A stretch of DNA of 23,452 bases from Archangiaceae bacterium (lineage in GTDB: Bacteria > Myxococcota > Myxococcia > Myxococcales > Myxococcaceae): assembly GCA_023248915.1 (NCBI GenBank), contig JAHFDQ010000013.1:1-23452 (forward strand), read 5' to 3'. Each line of letters starts with the position of its first letter. Positions within the stretch are counted from its first letter, which is position 1. This document shows positions 1-8,999 of this stretch, piece after piece. The notes beneath the pieces are model-generated. The model was not told where the DNA came from. It was given only the letters and a program-made list of their open reading frames with translations, and did no database searches. A program made the translations under genes and the position numbers.

Positions 1-30
1 GAGTTCGAGCGAGGTCAGGTGCTCAGTCAT
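1..30 (-). CDS. Probable anti-sigma factor, N-terminus only (cut by window edge)
   Basis: An ATG at 30-28 (minus strand) opens a frame reading MTEHLTSLEL that runs off the left edge. It overlaps the end of the sigma factor gene by eight bases (ATGACTGA), the spacing expected of translationally coupled genes. A gene directly downstream of, and overlapping, an ECF sigma gene is most often its anti-sigma factor, and a MTEHLTSLEL-like start is common in zinc-finger anti-sigma proteins. Only ten residues are visible, so the function is inferred from position. Confidence 0.5.
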   Translation of the reverse strand, partial: MTEHLTSLEL

Positions 31-556
31 GGCCGCTCCGTTTCGGGGGCGCGCCGAGCTGCGCCGCCTTGCGGCGAAGCTCCTCGACCTCGCGCCCGAT
101 GGTCTTGCGCGACAGCCCGAGGATGTCGGCGACCTCCTCTTGAGTGAGGCCGTCGAGGTACAGCAGGGTGGCCACCGCCTGCTCGCGCTCGTCGAGGTGC
201 TCGACCCAGACGCGCAGCAGGTCGCGCGCCTCGCTCGCGGCGGCGTCAGCGCTTGGCTCCGGCGAGACGCCGGCCAGCGCCGGGTCGCGCAGCGCGCGGG
301 CGCGCAAGTGGTTCAGGCAGACGTTGGTCGTGACCCGGTAGACCCAGGTCATCGGCCGCGCCTCGCCACGAAACTCTCCCGCCGCCTTGAGCATGCGCTC
401 GAAGACCTCCTGCACCATGTCCCAGGCGTCGGCCTCGCGCCCGAGCATCGCCCGCGCCCTGCGGAACACGACGGGCGCGTAGCGCGTGTAGAGCCCTTCG
501 AGCTCTGCGCGCGAAAGACCCGCTGGGGTCCCCGCTTCCGGCGGGCCGCTCGTCAT
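23..556 (-). CDS. ECF-family RNA polymerase sigma factor
   Basis: A 177-residue protein of typical ECF length. The sigma-2 region is visible near residues 20-90: LYTRYAPVVFRRA, then DAWDMVQEVFERML (core binding, region 2.2) and TWVYRVTTNVCLNHLR (region 2.4, -10 recognition). A Pro/Ala-rich linker leads to sigma-4, with LDEREQAVATLLYLDGLTQEE and the helix-turn-helix VADILGLSRKTIGREVEELR, which reads the -35 element. Such proteins direct RNA polymerase to a small stress or envelope regulon. I chose the ATG at 556; an in-frame TTG at 565 would add three residues. The probable anti-sigma gene overlaps its 3' end. Family is clear; regulon unknown. Confidence 0.93.
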   Translation of the reverse strand: MTSGPPEAGTPAGLSRAELEGLYTRYAPVVFRRARAMLGREADAWDMVQEVFERMLKAAGEFRGEARPMTWVYRVTTNVCLNHLRARALRDPALAGVSPEPSADAAASEARDLLRVWVEHLDEREQAVATLLYLDGLTQEEVADILGLSRKTIGREVEELRRKAAQLGAPPKRSGHD

Positions 557-670
557 GTCCCTCAACCTACCCTACCGGGAACTTGGACACGCCAGCGCGC
601 GCGCGTGGGACATCGGCGGGCATTCCGAGCCAAGCCGAACGCTGTAGAGTCTCCGTTGGAGGAGTCCCAG

Positions 671-727
671 ATGACCACCAGCCCTTGGCCCGACCGCGCT
701 CGCCATGCACAAGGGTGCCGTGGCTAG
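671..727 (+). CDS. Candidate 18-aa small ORF with a strong Shine-Dalgarno
   Basis: GGAGGAG at 658-664 is an ideal ribosome binding site six bases before ATG 671. The frame encodes MTTSPWPDRARHAQGCRG and stops at 725-727, about 105 bases before the acyl-CoA ligase. It could be a leader peptide or the 5' remnant of a lost gene. Nothing else in the 267-bp space between the sigma gene and the ligase looks coding. Evidence is limited to the SD and its spacing. Confidence 0.25.
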   Translation: MTTSPWPDRARHAQGCRG

Positions 728-832
728 TTCTTCCGGCACGTCATCGCCTCGACGCCGGGGCGGCGCCGCACGGTTGGCGGCGGAAACGGGACGGGGTAGA
801 AGCGCTTCGTACCGAACTGCGCCCGGGGGACC

Positions 833-2629
833 ATGCAGACCACCATCGAGCTCTACTTCGACATCGCGCAGAAGCGCGGCCAGCGGGTCGCGTTCCGCCA
901 CCGGGTCGGCGGAGTCTGGCGCGACACGTCCTGGGCGGAAAACGCCCGCACGGTTCGACAGGTCGGCCGGGCGCTGATTGCTCTCGGAGTTCCCCCTCGC
1001 GGAAGCGTGGCGATCGTCGGGCCCAACCGCCCGGAGTGGATTCTCACTGCCATGGGCGCCCAGGCTGCCGGTGGCGCGCCGGTAGGCATCTACGTCACCA
1101 GCCCGGCGGACCAGGTCGCGTACATCGTCGCCCACTGCGAGGCGAGCGTCGCCGTCGTCTTCGATCAGGCCCAGCTCGCCAAGCTGCGTACCCAGCAGGC
1201 GGCGCTACCGGCGCTGAAGACCATCGTGCTGATGACCGGAAAGGGCGACGGCCCCGACGTCCTTGGCTGGGCCGAATTTCTGGCCCGGGGCGACGCGACT
1301 CCGGAGTCCGAGGTCGACCGTCGCATGGCCGCGCTCGGCGCCGAAGACGTCGCCACGCTCATCTACACCTCGGGGACCACCGGCACTCCGAAGGCGGTGA
1401 TGCTGACCCACAGGAACCTCGTCGAGAGCATGGAGCGGCTCGCGGATTACCTGCGCCTCGACCGCGACGGCGAGGTGCAACTTTCCTACTTGCCGTTGTC
1501 CCACATCGCGGAGCAGCTCCTGTCGATTTGGGGCTCGTGCAAGCTCGGCAACACCATCGGCTTTTGTGAGGACCTCGAGCAGCTCGGCGAGTTGCTGCGC
1601 GAGGTCCGCCCGACGGTCTTCTTCGGCGTGCCGCGGGTCTGGGAGAAAATCCAGGCGAAGATGGTCGAGGCCGCGGCGCAGAACTCTTGGCTGAAGAAGA
1701 AGATCGCGGCGTGGGCGCGGGGCGTGGGGCGGCGGGCGGGGCAAGCCCGGGCGGAACGGCGATCGCTTCCGGGTGGCTACGGCCTGGCTCGGAAGCTCGT
1801 CTTCTCCAAGGTCCGCGAACGGCTGGGCCTCGACCGCTGCCGGATGGCGATCAGCGGCGCGGCGGCGATCTCGAAAGCGACGATGGACTTCTTCACCTCG
1901 CTCGACATCCCCCTCTGCGAGGTCTACGGGATGAGCGAGAGCACCGGGGTGATGACCTTCAACGTTCCCCAGACCTTCAAGACCGGCACGGTGGGCTGCT
2001 GCGTCCCCGGCTTCGAGCTCAAGCTCGCCCCCGACGGCGAGATTCTCGCGCGGGGAGTGCACGTCTTCCGAGGCTACTTCAAGAGCCCCGAGGCCACCGC
2101 CGAGACGGTCGACTCGGACGGCTGGCTGCACAGTGGCGACGTGGGCGAGCTCGACGCCGCCGGCTTCCTGCGCATCACCGACCGCAAGAAGGAACTCTTC
2201 AAGACCGCCGGGGGCAAGTACATCGCTCCCCAGTACCTCGAGGGGCTGCTGAAGGCGATTCCCGGAGTGGGGCACGTGGCGGTGGTGGGCGGCGACGATC
2301 GCAAGTACGTCGCCGCGCTGCTGGTGCTCGACCCCGTGGCCGCTCCCCGGGTCGCCGCGGGGCTGGGCGTCACGGCGACACCGGAACAGCTCGCCGAGCA
2401 CCCCGTCTTCAACGAGCACCTTGGCCGCGAGCTCGAGAAGATAAACGCCGGCCTCGCCCGTTTCGAGACCATCAAGAAGGTGAAGGTCCTGGCGCGCGAG
2501 TTCTCGGTGGACGGCGGAGAGCTCACCCCGACCCTGAAACTCAAGCGAAAGGTGATCGCCGAGAAGTACGCCGCGGAGATCGCGGCCCTCTTCGAAGATT
2601 CGCCCAGGTCCGCGCGAACCGAGGCGTAA
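833..2629 (+). CDS. Long-chain fatty acid--CoA ligase (AMP-binding, FAA1/FadD15-like)
   Basis: A 598-residue adenylate-forming enzyme that activates fatty acids to acyl-AMP and then acyl-CoA for lipid synthesis or degradation. Diagnostic motifs are in order: the phosphate-binding loop YTSGTTGTPKAVMLTH from residue 178, YGMSESTG from 365, WLHSGD with Asp436, the hinge RITDRKK at 447-453, and GGKY with the probable catalytic Lys462. PLSHIAEQL and FFGVPRVWEKI, between the first two motifs, are typical of the long-chain FAA1-type subgroup rather than acetyl-CoA synthetases. Length is normal for the family and no motif is missing. ATG 833 is preceded by a GGGGGA stretch at close spacing. No signal peptide is seen, so it is cytoplasmic or membrane-peripheral. 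Substrate chain length cannot be read from sequence. Confidence 0.93.
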   Translation: MQTTIELYFDIAQKRGQRVAFRHRVGGVWRDTSWAENARTVRQVGRALIALGVPPRGSVAIVGPNRPEWILTAMGAQAAGGAPVGIYVTSPADQVAYIVAHCEASVAVVFDQAQLAKLRTQQAALPALKTIVLMTGKGDGPDVLGWAEFLARGDATPESEVDRRMAALGAEDVATLIYTSGTTGTPKAVMLTHRNLVESMERLADYLRLDRDGEVQLSYLPLSHIAEQLLSIWGSCKLGNTIGFCEDLEQLGELLREVRPTVFFGVPRVWEKIQAKMVEAAAQNSWLKKKIAAWARGVGRRAGQARAERRSLPGGYGLARKLVFSKVRERLGLDRCRMAISGAAAISKATMDFFTSLDIPLCEVYGMSESTGVMTFNVPQTFKTGTVGCCVPGFELKLAPDGEILARGVHVFRGYFKSPEATAETVDSDGWLHSGDVGELDAAGFLRITDRKKELFKTAGGKYIAPQYLEGLLKAIPGVGHVAVVGGDDRKYVAALLVLDPVAAPRVAAGLGVTATPEQLAEHPVFNEHLGRELEKINAGLARFETIKKVKVLAREFSVDGGELTPTLKLKRKVIAEKYAAEIAALFEDSPRSARTEA

Positions 2630-2738
2630 CCCTCGGCGCCCCCGTCCGCAGCTTCCCACCCAACGCTCGCCCGCGCTACCCTCACCCGACAGCAAGAAGT
2701 GGGTTTGTCGGTCCTCGAATCGGCTGGGGAGCTTCAAG

Positions 2739-5700
2739 ATGAGGTCGAGCGCGCGTCTGACGGTCGTCGTCGCGGTGTGCTGCGGTCTGGGTTGTAGCTC
2801 CCCCCCGCCGAGCGGCAGCGACGACGCCGGCGGTGCTGGCGGCGGCGGTGCCGGAGGAGGCGGCGGCGGCGAGAACCACGCGCCGGTCCTCGGTGGTTTG
2901 GCTCCGGCGACGGTCGCCGAGGCGGCGACGCTGACCGTCTCCCTCGTGGCCACCGACTCCGACGGCGACGCGCTCGACCTCTCGCTGACGTCGGCGCCAG
3001 CCTTCGTGACGCTCTCGGGCGCGACGGTGAACATCGCCCCCGGCTACTCGGACTCGGGCTCTTACACCGTGGCCGTTCGTGTGACCGACGGCAAGGTCGC
3101 GGTGGCGGCTTCGTTCACGCTGACGGTCACCGACGTCAATCGGCCCCCGGTGCTCGCGCCCCCCGCCAACGTGGCGATGACCGGAGGCACGGTGCAGCAA
3201 CAAGCGCTTTCGGCGACCGACCCGGACGGCGACGCGGTGACCTTCTCGTTGGGCGCCGCGGCTCCGGCCTGGGCGGCGTTGCAGGGAGGGACTCTGACCT
3301 TGACGCCACTTCCGGCCACCGGTGGCACCGTGAGCTTCACCGTCATCGCCAGCGACGACCGGGTGCCCCCGCTTTCCGACTCGAAGGGAATCCAGGTGAC
3401 CGTCACCCCGGCGTCGAGCCCAATCTCAGCCACCTTCGCCATCGCCTCGGGCCAGCCCTACACCCGAACCGGCGCCGTTTCCCTGGCGCTCTCGGCCAGC
3501 TCGAGCGCCGGCAGCGTTCAGCAGATGCGCTTCTCCAACGACGGCGCCGCCTGGTCGTCGCTCGAGGCCTTCGCGACGACGAGGGCCGCCTGGTCGCTGG
3601 CCGACTCCTCCACCGACGGCAGCAAGACGGTCTGGGTGGAATTCCGCGACTCGGCGAACAACACGCTGACCTTGAGCGACACCATCGTCCTCGACCAAAC
3701 CCCGCCGGTGATTGGCAGCTTCACCGCGCAAGGGGGAGCCGCCGCGACCGCGACGCCCGCAGTCACCCTGAGCGTGTCGGCCAGCGACGCGACCAGCGGC
3801 GTGCAGAGCTACGAGGCGAGCAACGACGGCAGCGCGTTTTCCGCGGTGGCCGCGCCCTTCGCCTGGACGCTGGCCTCGGGCGACGGGGGCAAGACGGTGA
3901 CGCTGCGCGTGACGGACGCCGCTGGAAACCAGGCGACCCAGACGGATGCGATTCTGCTCGACACCACCCCACCCGCCTTCACCGGCGCAACGGTCAATGG
4001 CGGCGCCGCGTGGACCCTGGCCACCACCGTCTCGGTGGCGGTGCAGGGGGCGACGGACGGCGCCGCGGGCTCGGGACTGACGCAAATCTGTGTCAGCGGC
4101 CTCGGGGCGGCGCCGAGCTCGCAGTGCCAGCCCTTCGGCTCGGGAACGGCCAGCTTCGAGCTCGACGGCGCCGACGGCAGCAAGGCCTTCGACGTGACTT
4201 TGGTCGACGCGGTGGGGCTTTCGTCTGCGCCGAGCGCGGCCGGCATCGGCCTCGACCGCACCGCGCCCAACCTCGGCAGCGTCGAAATCAACGCCGGCGC
4301 CTCGAGCACCGCGAGCGCCACCGTGTCCGTCGCCTCGGTCGCCACCGACCCCGGAGGCTCTGGCGTCGTCGAGATTTCCTTCGCCGACGATTCCGGGCCG
4401 TTCGGCTCGTACGTGGCGTGGACGAACGGCACGCCGAACGGCTACCTGCTCCCCGCGAGCAACGGCGTCCGCACCGTGCGCGCGAAGGTGCGCGACGCGG
4501 CGGGCAACGAGTCCAACCAGGCGAGTGACGACATCACCCTCACCGGCTTTCCGCCGACGGGCACCTTCGTCATCAATGCCGGAAACCCGGCCTATACCCG
4601 AAGCGCGACGGTGACCCTGGTGCTCGCCGCCTCGGCCTCGGCGACGCACTACTGCCCGAACGAAACGGGCACCCCGCCGGCAACCGCCGCCGACGCGTGC
4701 TGGAAGGCGCTCGCGGACACCAGCTTCGACCTGAGCGGCGGCGACGGCGTCAAGACGGTCTCGATGTGGTTCAAGGACGCCTTCGGCAGCATCAGCTCGA
4801 TTCCGGCGACGGACGCCATCACCCTCGACGCCACACCCCCGACGGTGACGCTGGCCGCGGGGGGCCTGGGCATCAACCAGGACCAGGCCTACACCAATTC
4901 GCTCGCGCCGACGTTCGACCACTCGGCGAGCGACGCGCTGTCGGGCCTGGTCGAGGTGTGCACCGGCCTGACCAGTCCGCCCACCGATTGCACGGCCTAC
5001 ACCGCCGCGCCAGCCCTGGCGCTCGTCGCCGGTGACGGCCTGAAGACCGGCTACCTGATGGTGCGCGACGCCGCGGGCAACGAGAGCACGGTGGCGACCG
5101 ATACCATCACGCTGGACCAGACGCCCCCCACCCTCGGGTCCATCAGCATCAACGCCGGGGCGGCCTTCACCAACAGCTTGACCGTGACGGTGGCCGTCAC
5201 CGGAGCGGCCGACAGCAACGGCGTGGCGGCCCTCCAGTTGGCGAATGACGGCACCCTCTTCTCCACCTTTCCCAACGCCCCGGCGCTCTCGCAGGTCCTC
5301 TTGCCCGGCGAGGGCCTGAAAACCGTCAGCGGGCGCGCGGTGGACAACGCGGGGAACGTCAGCCTGACGCCCTACCCGACCGACGACATCACCGTGGACC
5401 AGACGGCGCCCATCGCGACGGTGGACGTGAACGGCGGCGAACACTTCGCCGGCACTTCGTCGGTGCCGGTCACCCTCACCGCCAGCGAGAGCACCACCGG
5501 GATGCAGCAGTCGGTGGTGGTGCAGTTGGCCTCGCTGCCGGCGCCGAGCTTCCCGGGCGGGTTCTCGCCGTACAACTCCCCGGCGACCGTCAACATCACC
5601 GGCGGGGGCCAGGGCGACAAGAAACTCTACGTCTGGCTGCGTGACTCGGCGGGTAACACCAGCGCCGCGGCGGTGTACTCAATCCGGTACGACAACGTCG

Positions 5701-8342
5701 CGCCCGTGGTGTCGTCCTCTGCGCCGGCCAACGGCGCCACCGGTGTTTCCCGCGCGACCAAGCCGGCGGTCTTCTTCTCCGAACCCCTGGACGCGGCGAC
5801 CGTCACCACGACCAGCCTGACGGTGGCGGGAGTGACCGGCGCCAGCTACTACGACGGCGACACCTCGCGAATCTACTTCGTCCCGGCCAGCCCGCTGGCC
5901 GCGACCACCAGCTACACCGCCACCGTGAGCGGGGTGAAGGACCGGACCGGCAACGCGATGGCGGCGCCGTACGTGTTCTCCTTCACCACCGGCAGCGTCG
6001 AGAAGCTCTCGGGCGACACCCTGCCGCTCTTGAGCGCCCCGTCTCTCGCCACCAACACCGGCGGCACGCTCTTGATGTGGACGGCGAATGACGGCGGCAA
6101 CAGCTTCGACATGCCGGCGCTGTACTGGGCCTTCCGCGACGGCAGCTCGTGGCAGACCGGCAATCTCGGGCGCGGCGAGAACCCGCAGGTCATCTCGTAC
6201 GGCGGCAACCAGTTCGCGGCGACCTGGGGCAAGGACTGCTGCACGCGGGTCTTCGGCCTGTTCAACCCCTCGAGCAACACCTGGAGCCTGCAGGCGGGCC
6301 ATCAGGGCACCGTCTACGGCAACGCCTCTTCGCGGCTTTACGATCACATCATCCCGTCGGTGGGCAACATCGACGGCCACTTCTTCAGCGCGCCGGCGCT
6401 GGCCTGGTCGGCGGTGACGCGGCAGGCGAGCCTGGCGGGCACGGGCTACGTGCCGGTGGCCGCCAACTCCACGGGCTACGCCTTCGAGTACCTGAAGTTC
6501 ATCAGCGGCAGCAACTACTCGGTCTGGTTCCAGCGCAACGACGGCGCCGCCTGGCAGGCCACGCAGCTCGCCACGGTGGTCGGCTTTCCCTCGAGCTTCG
6601 CGGTGGCGAGCAACGGTCAGGAGTACGCGGTCTCCTACAACGACACCGTCAAGGTGTCCGGCGCCAGCGGCTGGCAGACGACTCAGCTGGGTGCCTACGT
6701 CGCCGGCCTGGCAAGCGATGGCTCGGGGTTTGTCGTGGCCGCGCACGACACCCCGTCGGGCGCGTTCACCGCTCGCGTCTGGACCGGCGGAAGCTGGTCT
6801 ACCGGCGCGGCCATGCTCTCCACGACGGCCACTTCGCTCAGCTTCGTCAAGGCCAGCGGCGATGGCGGAAACTACCTGCTGACCTGGCTCGTGGGAGGAA
6901 CCGACCTGATGGCCAGCGTCTTCGACGGCGCGAGTTGGTCCGCGCCGCTGCTCCTAGCGTCCGGCAGCGTCGTCTCTAACCCGGTGACCGACGTGAAGCT
7001 GGCGTCGCTCGGTTCGAATCACCTGGTGACCTGGACGCAGGCGGGTGCGAGCTGGGTGCGGGCGTGGGACGGAGCGTGGACTCCGGCGACGAAGCTGCAC
7101 ACCGGGCAGCCCACCGGGGTCCACTCGGTCGGGGTGGTCGGCGGCGGCCTGGCGGCGTTCTTCGGACAAGCCGGTTCCCTGATGATGCGCACCTATCAGC
7201 CCGGCTCGGGCTTCGTAGCGCCGGTCGTGATTCACACCTCGCTCGTCGTCGGCCGCTGCAACATCAACCAGGGGTGGGGGCCGCCGCTGGGCGCCGCGTT
7301 CACCTCGGCCGGAAAAGGACTGGCGGTGTGGGAACAGTACGACGGCGGCCAGTGGGGCATCCTGGCTGCCTACTTCGACGGCACCAGCTGGGGCGCGCCC
7401 TTCGTCATCGAACCGCACGGCGTGTCGCCACGGGTGGCGACCAACGGCACTACCTGGGTCACTTCCTGGATGCGCACCTCGGGCGGCGGCGCGTTGCTGA
7501 GCGCGAACGTGACTCCCTGGACGCCCGCCGACGGCGTCGGAACTTCCACCGACCTGGGAGGCAACGGTTGGGGCGCCGAGGTGGCATCCGACGGAACCGG
7601 CTTCATGGCGGCGACGGAGAAGACGGGCGCCGTGGGCAAGGACATGGCGGTGGCGAACAGCGCCGACGGGCTCACCTGGTCAGTGACGACCGTCCACCCC
7701 GCGGTCTCCTCGTCCGCCGGCTGGCGAACTCCTTCCCTGGCAGGCAGCAGCGCGGGCTACTCGCTGGCGTACGGGTCGACGAGCACCAGCGGCTACGCCC
7801 AGGCGCGAACCTACGGTGCGGGAACCTGGAGCGCGGCGCAGGCGCTGGCGCTCAACGCGGACTGCAAGGTGGCGGCCGGTACGCTGACGCACGCGGCGCT
7901 CTGCCGCGACAGCGGCTACATCTTCGGTGCGTGGGTGCTCAACGCGGGGACCTGGGGGCAGACCAACTTCGGCTACTACGGCAGCGCGTCGATGTCGGTG
8001 GCGAGCGCGGGCCCGACGTTCCGGGTGTCGTTCGGGTCGGGCACGCGCCTGTACAGCGGCGCGAGCTGGGCCGCGGCCGAGGGCACCGCGGGGATGATTG
8101 GGCCAGAGCTCGCGGCCTCCGGGTCGGAGTATGGAGCCATCGGCCTGGTCACGAGCGGGGGCTACTCGAGCGTTCACGCGCAGAGCAGCACCGCCGGGGT
8201 GATGGCCGACCGCGGGTTCCTCGAGAACCTGGCCGGCGCCTCGGCGGCCCCGGTGGTCCAAGGAAACGGCGTCGACTACTGGGGAGTCTGGGCGCAGGAC
8301 GAAATCGGCGGCAGCACCGGCGTGTACGCTGCGCGCTTCTGA
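2739..8342 (+). CDS. Giant secreted lipoprotein with cadherin/Ig-like repeats and a C-terminal propeller-like region
   Basis: A 1867-residue surface protein. It starts with a hydrophobic signal ending at Cys19 (CGLGC, a slightly non-canonical lipobox) and a Gly/Ala-rich linker to about residue 46. Two cadherin-like/putative Ig domains (about 47-225) carry SDGDAL and PDGDAV motifs. About seven bacterial Ig-like repeats follow, separated by LDQTPP, LDTTPP, LDRTAP, LDATPP and VDQTAP junctions and each carrying a KTV...DAAGN strand. An SbsA-type Ig domain (Big_5-like, about 987-1086) contains PANGATGV and an FSEPLDAATV segment. The last 780 residues have recurring SxWxxG blades (DGSSWQTG, DGASWSAP, DGTSWGAP), suggesting a beta-propeller. 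ATG 2739 has GGGGA about eight bases upstream. The likely role is adhesion or surface recognition; the ligand is unknown. Confidence 0.85.
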   Translation: MRSSARLTVVVAVCCGLGCSSPPPSGSDDAGGAGGGGAGGGGGGENHAPVLGGLAPATVAEAATLTVSLVATDSDGDALDLSLTSAPAFVTLSGATVNIAPGYSDSGSYTVAVRVTDGKVAVAASFTLTVTDVNRPPVLAPPANVAMTGGTVQQQALSATDPDGDAVTFSLGAAAPAWAALQGGTLTLTPLPATGGTVSFTVIASDDRVPPLSDSKGIQVTVTPASSPISATFAIASGQPYTRTGAVSLALSASSSAGSVQQMRFSNDGAAWSSLEAFATTRAAWSLADSSTDGSKTVWVEFRDSANNTLTLSDTIVLDQTPPVIGSFTAQGGAAATATPAVTLSVSASDATSGVQSYEASNDGSAFSAVAAPFAWTLASGDGGKTVTLRVTDAAGNQATQTDAILLDTTPPAFTGATVNGGAAWTLATTVSVAVQGATDGAAGSGLTQICVSGLGAAPSSQCQPFGSGTASFELDGADGSKAFDVTLVDAVGLSSAPSAAGIGLDRTAPNLGSVEINAGASSTASATVSVASVATDPGGSGVVEISFADDSGPFGSYVAWTNGTPNGYLLPASNGVRTVRAKVRDAAGNESNQASDDITLTGFPPTGTFVINAGNPAYTRSATVTLVLAASASATHYCPNETGTPPATAADACWKALADTSFDLSGGDGVKTVSMWFKDAFGSISSIPATDAITLDATPPTVTLAAGGLGINQDQAYTNSLAPTFDHSASDALSGLVEVCTGLTSPPTDCTAYTAAPALALVAGDGLKTGYLMVRDAAGNESTVATDTITLDQTPPTLGSISINAGAAFTNSLTVTVAVTGAADSNGVAALQLANDGTLFSTFPNAPALSQVLLPGEGLKTVSGRAVDNAGNVSLTPYPTDDITVDQTAPIATVDVNGGEHFAGTSSVPVTLTASESTTGMQQSVVVQLASLPAPSFPGGFSPYNSPATVNITGGGQGDKKLYVWLRDSAGNTSAAAVYSIRYDNVAPVVSSSAPANGATGVSRATKPAVFFSEPLDAATVTTTSLTVAGVTGASYYDGDTSRIYFVPASPLAATTSYTATVSGVKDRTGNAMAAPYVFSFTTGSVEKLSGDTLPLLSAPSLATNTGGTLLMWTANDGGNSFDMPALYWAFRDGSSWQTGNLGRGENPQVISYGGNQFAATWGKDCCTRVFGLFNPSSNTWSLQAGHQGTVYGNASSRLYDHIIPSVGNIDGHFFSAPALAWSAVTRQASLAGTGYVPVAANSTGYAFEYLKFISGSNYSVWFQRNDGAAWQATQLATVVGFPSSFAVASNGQEYAVSYNDTVKVSGASGWQTTQLGAYVAGLASDGSGFVVAAHDTPSGAFTARVWTGGSWSTGAAMLSTTATSLSFVKASGDGGNYLLTWLVGGTDLMASVFDGASWSAPLLLASGSVVSNPVTDVKLASLGSNHLVTWTQAGASWVRAWDGAWTPATKLHTGQPTGVHSVGVVGGGLAAFFGQAGSLMMRTYQPGSGFVAPVVIHTSLVVGRCNINQGWGPPLGAAFTSAGKGLAVWEQYDGGQWGILAAYFDGTSWGAPFVIEPHGVSPRVATNGTTWVTSWMRTSGGGALLSANVTPWTPADGVGTSTDLGGNGWGAEVASDGTGFMAATEKTGAVGKDMAVANSADGLTWSVTTVHPAVSSSAGWRTPSLAGSSAGYSLAYGSTSTSGYAQARTYGAGTWSAAQALALNADCKVAAGTLTHAALCRDSGYIFGAWVLNAGTWGQTNFGYYGSASMSVASAGPTFRVSFGSGTRLYSGASWAAAEGTAGMIGPELAASGSEYGAIGLVTSGGYSSVHAQSSTAGVMADRGFLENLAGASAAPVVQGNGVDYWGVWAQDEIGGSTGVYAARF

Positions 8343-8345
8343 GTG

Positions 8346-8447
8346 CCCTCAGGGGCAATTCGCGGGGCCGGCGAGCCGCGCCGCGCCGCCGAAACGGCTG
8401 AGGACGTAGAGTTCGTTCTCCAGCGTCAGCAGCCGGCCGCGGTCGAG
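8346..8447. repeat. Direct repeat, copy A (outer copy of a lipoprotein-gene 3' end)
   Basis: This 102-bp segment matches 9399-9500 in the same orientation with six mismatches by hand alignment. Similarity begins three bases past the stop codon of the encoded tail and drops sharply after GGTCGAG. With copy B it flanks the toxin-antitoxin genes. Confidence 0.9.
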
Positions 8448-8500
8448 CGCAAGGAAGGCCCCCAGGCGGGCGTTTGCGGCCCTGGAATCCCTCCAGACGG
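8349..8500 (-). pseudogene. Orphan C-terminal fragment of a lipoprotein paralogue
   Basis: Read on the minus strand, this encodes the final residues of a protein whose last 32 positions match the 817-aa lipoprotein in 30 places, ending FGGAARLAGPANCP and a TGA at 8351-8349. The two changes are conservative (Asp/Glu and Phe/Leu), and four of the six base differences are silent. The frame continues upstream (RAANARLGAFLALDRGRLL) with a sequence that differs from the neighbour, so the fragment probably came from a paralogue or an orthologue in another strain. It is cut off by the antitoxin promoter. Its stop lies six bases from the stop of the 1867-aa gene, a convergent arrangement. Confidence 0.7.
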
Positions 8501-8505
8501 CCCGC

Positions 8506-8542
8506 TTGCTACTTCTGAACTTCATCTGCATAATATCTGCAT
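8506..8542 (+). promoter_or_regulatory. Promoter and likely autoregulatory operator of the toxin-antitoxin pair
   Basis: TTGCTA (8506-8511) and CATAAT (8529-8534) are separated by 17 bases, a good housekeeping sigma promoter in an otherwise GC-rich region. The octamer ATCTGCAT occurs twice (8524-8531 and 8535-8542), eleven bases apart, about one helical turn, overlapping the -10 and the start codon. This layout would suit repression by the antitoxin. The expected transcription start falls at or next to ATG 8541, so the mRNA may be leaderless. Confidence 0.55.
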
Positions 8543-8996
8543 GGGCGCGCACGAGCTGACGTGGAGTTCGTTTCTCCGTGAGCCGACGATCGTCGAGCGC
8601 TGGCTCGAACGTGGCGACGTGCTCCTGCGGCGCCGGGAGGGGGAGACGCTTCGCCTTTCGCGCGAGTCGCGCGACGTCGCTCAACGGGAGGCGCTCCTGG
8701 CTGCGGTACGGCTGCTGACCTTCGGGGCTACGCACGCCAAGGAGAAGCTTCGCCTGGAAGAGGAGGAGATTGCCGAGCGGCTTCCATGGACGAGGTTCCT
8801 TCCTGGCGCAGACCGAAGGGTATTCTTCGCCGAATTCCTCAGCACGCTCGAGGCGTGCGCCGATCTCGGCGAGTTTGTTGCCCTGGGACGGCTCGTCGAT
8901 GACTGGAAGGCAACTGCCTCGCTTCACGCGGAGGGAATCGCCAGGCACTTGAAGGGGCGCCTCCGTGGAGTTGGCGCCAAGGTTCCGAGGCCGTAG
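8541..8996 (+). CDS. Type II antitoxin, Phd/YefM-like (prevent-host-death) protein
   Basis: A 151-residue protein. The N-terminal 45 residues (LTWSSFLREPTIVERWLERG, then DVLLRRREGETLRLS) resemble the beta-rich DNA-binding part of Phd/YefM antitoxins, where an RR-x-G-E-x-L-x-L-S strand is usual. The C-terminal half, with WTRFLPGADRRVFFAEFLS and LVDDWKATASLHAEG, is longer than in short Phd proteins and presumably wraps the toxin. The stop is three bases before the toxin's start codon, and the gene follows a promoter with repeated octamers, both typical of an autoregulated antitoxin. The start is the only ATG just downstream of the -10; no Shine-Dalgarno is present, consistent with leaderless translation. 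The pairing is well supported; the exact family name is inferred. Confidence 0.72.
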   Translation: MGAHELTWSSFLREPTIVERWLERGDVLLRRREGETLRLSRESRDVAQREALLAAVRLLTFGATHAKEKLRLEEEEIAERLPWTRFLPGADRRVFFAEFLSTLEACADLGEFVALGRLVDDWKATASLHAEGIARHLKGRLRGVGAKVPRP

Positions 8997-8999
8997 CCC

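Noticed and set aside
578..584. GGAACTT, which resembles an ECF-type -35 element
   Set aside because: It faces away from the sigma gene and has no matching -10 at the right distance, so it is probably chance.
1205..3034. 609-aa minus-strand open frame across the acyl-CoA ligase and lipoprotein start
   Set aside because: It is antisense to two clear genes, is low-complexity Arg/Gly/Leu-rich, and arises from their G/C third-position bias.
3426..5444. 672-aa minus-strand open frame inside the giant lipoprotein
   Set aside because: Composition is almost only Arg, Gly, Val and Ala with no domain pattern; it mirrors the Ig-like repeat gene on the other strand.
3700..5710. Recurring DNA words in the lipoprotein gene that could suggest a repeat array or CRISPR
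   Set aside because: They encode the LDQTPP-type junctions of Ig-like domains, are irregularly spaced and imperfect, and lie in one open frame.
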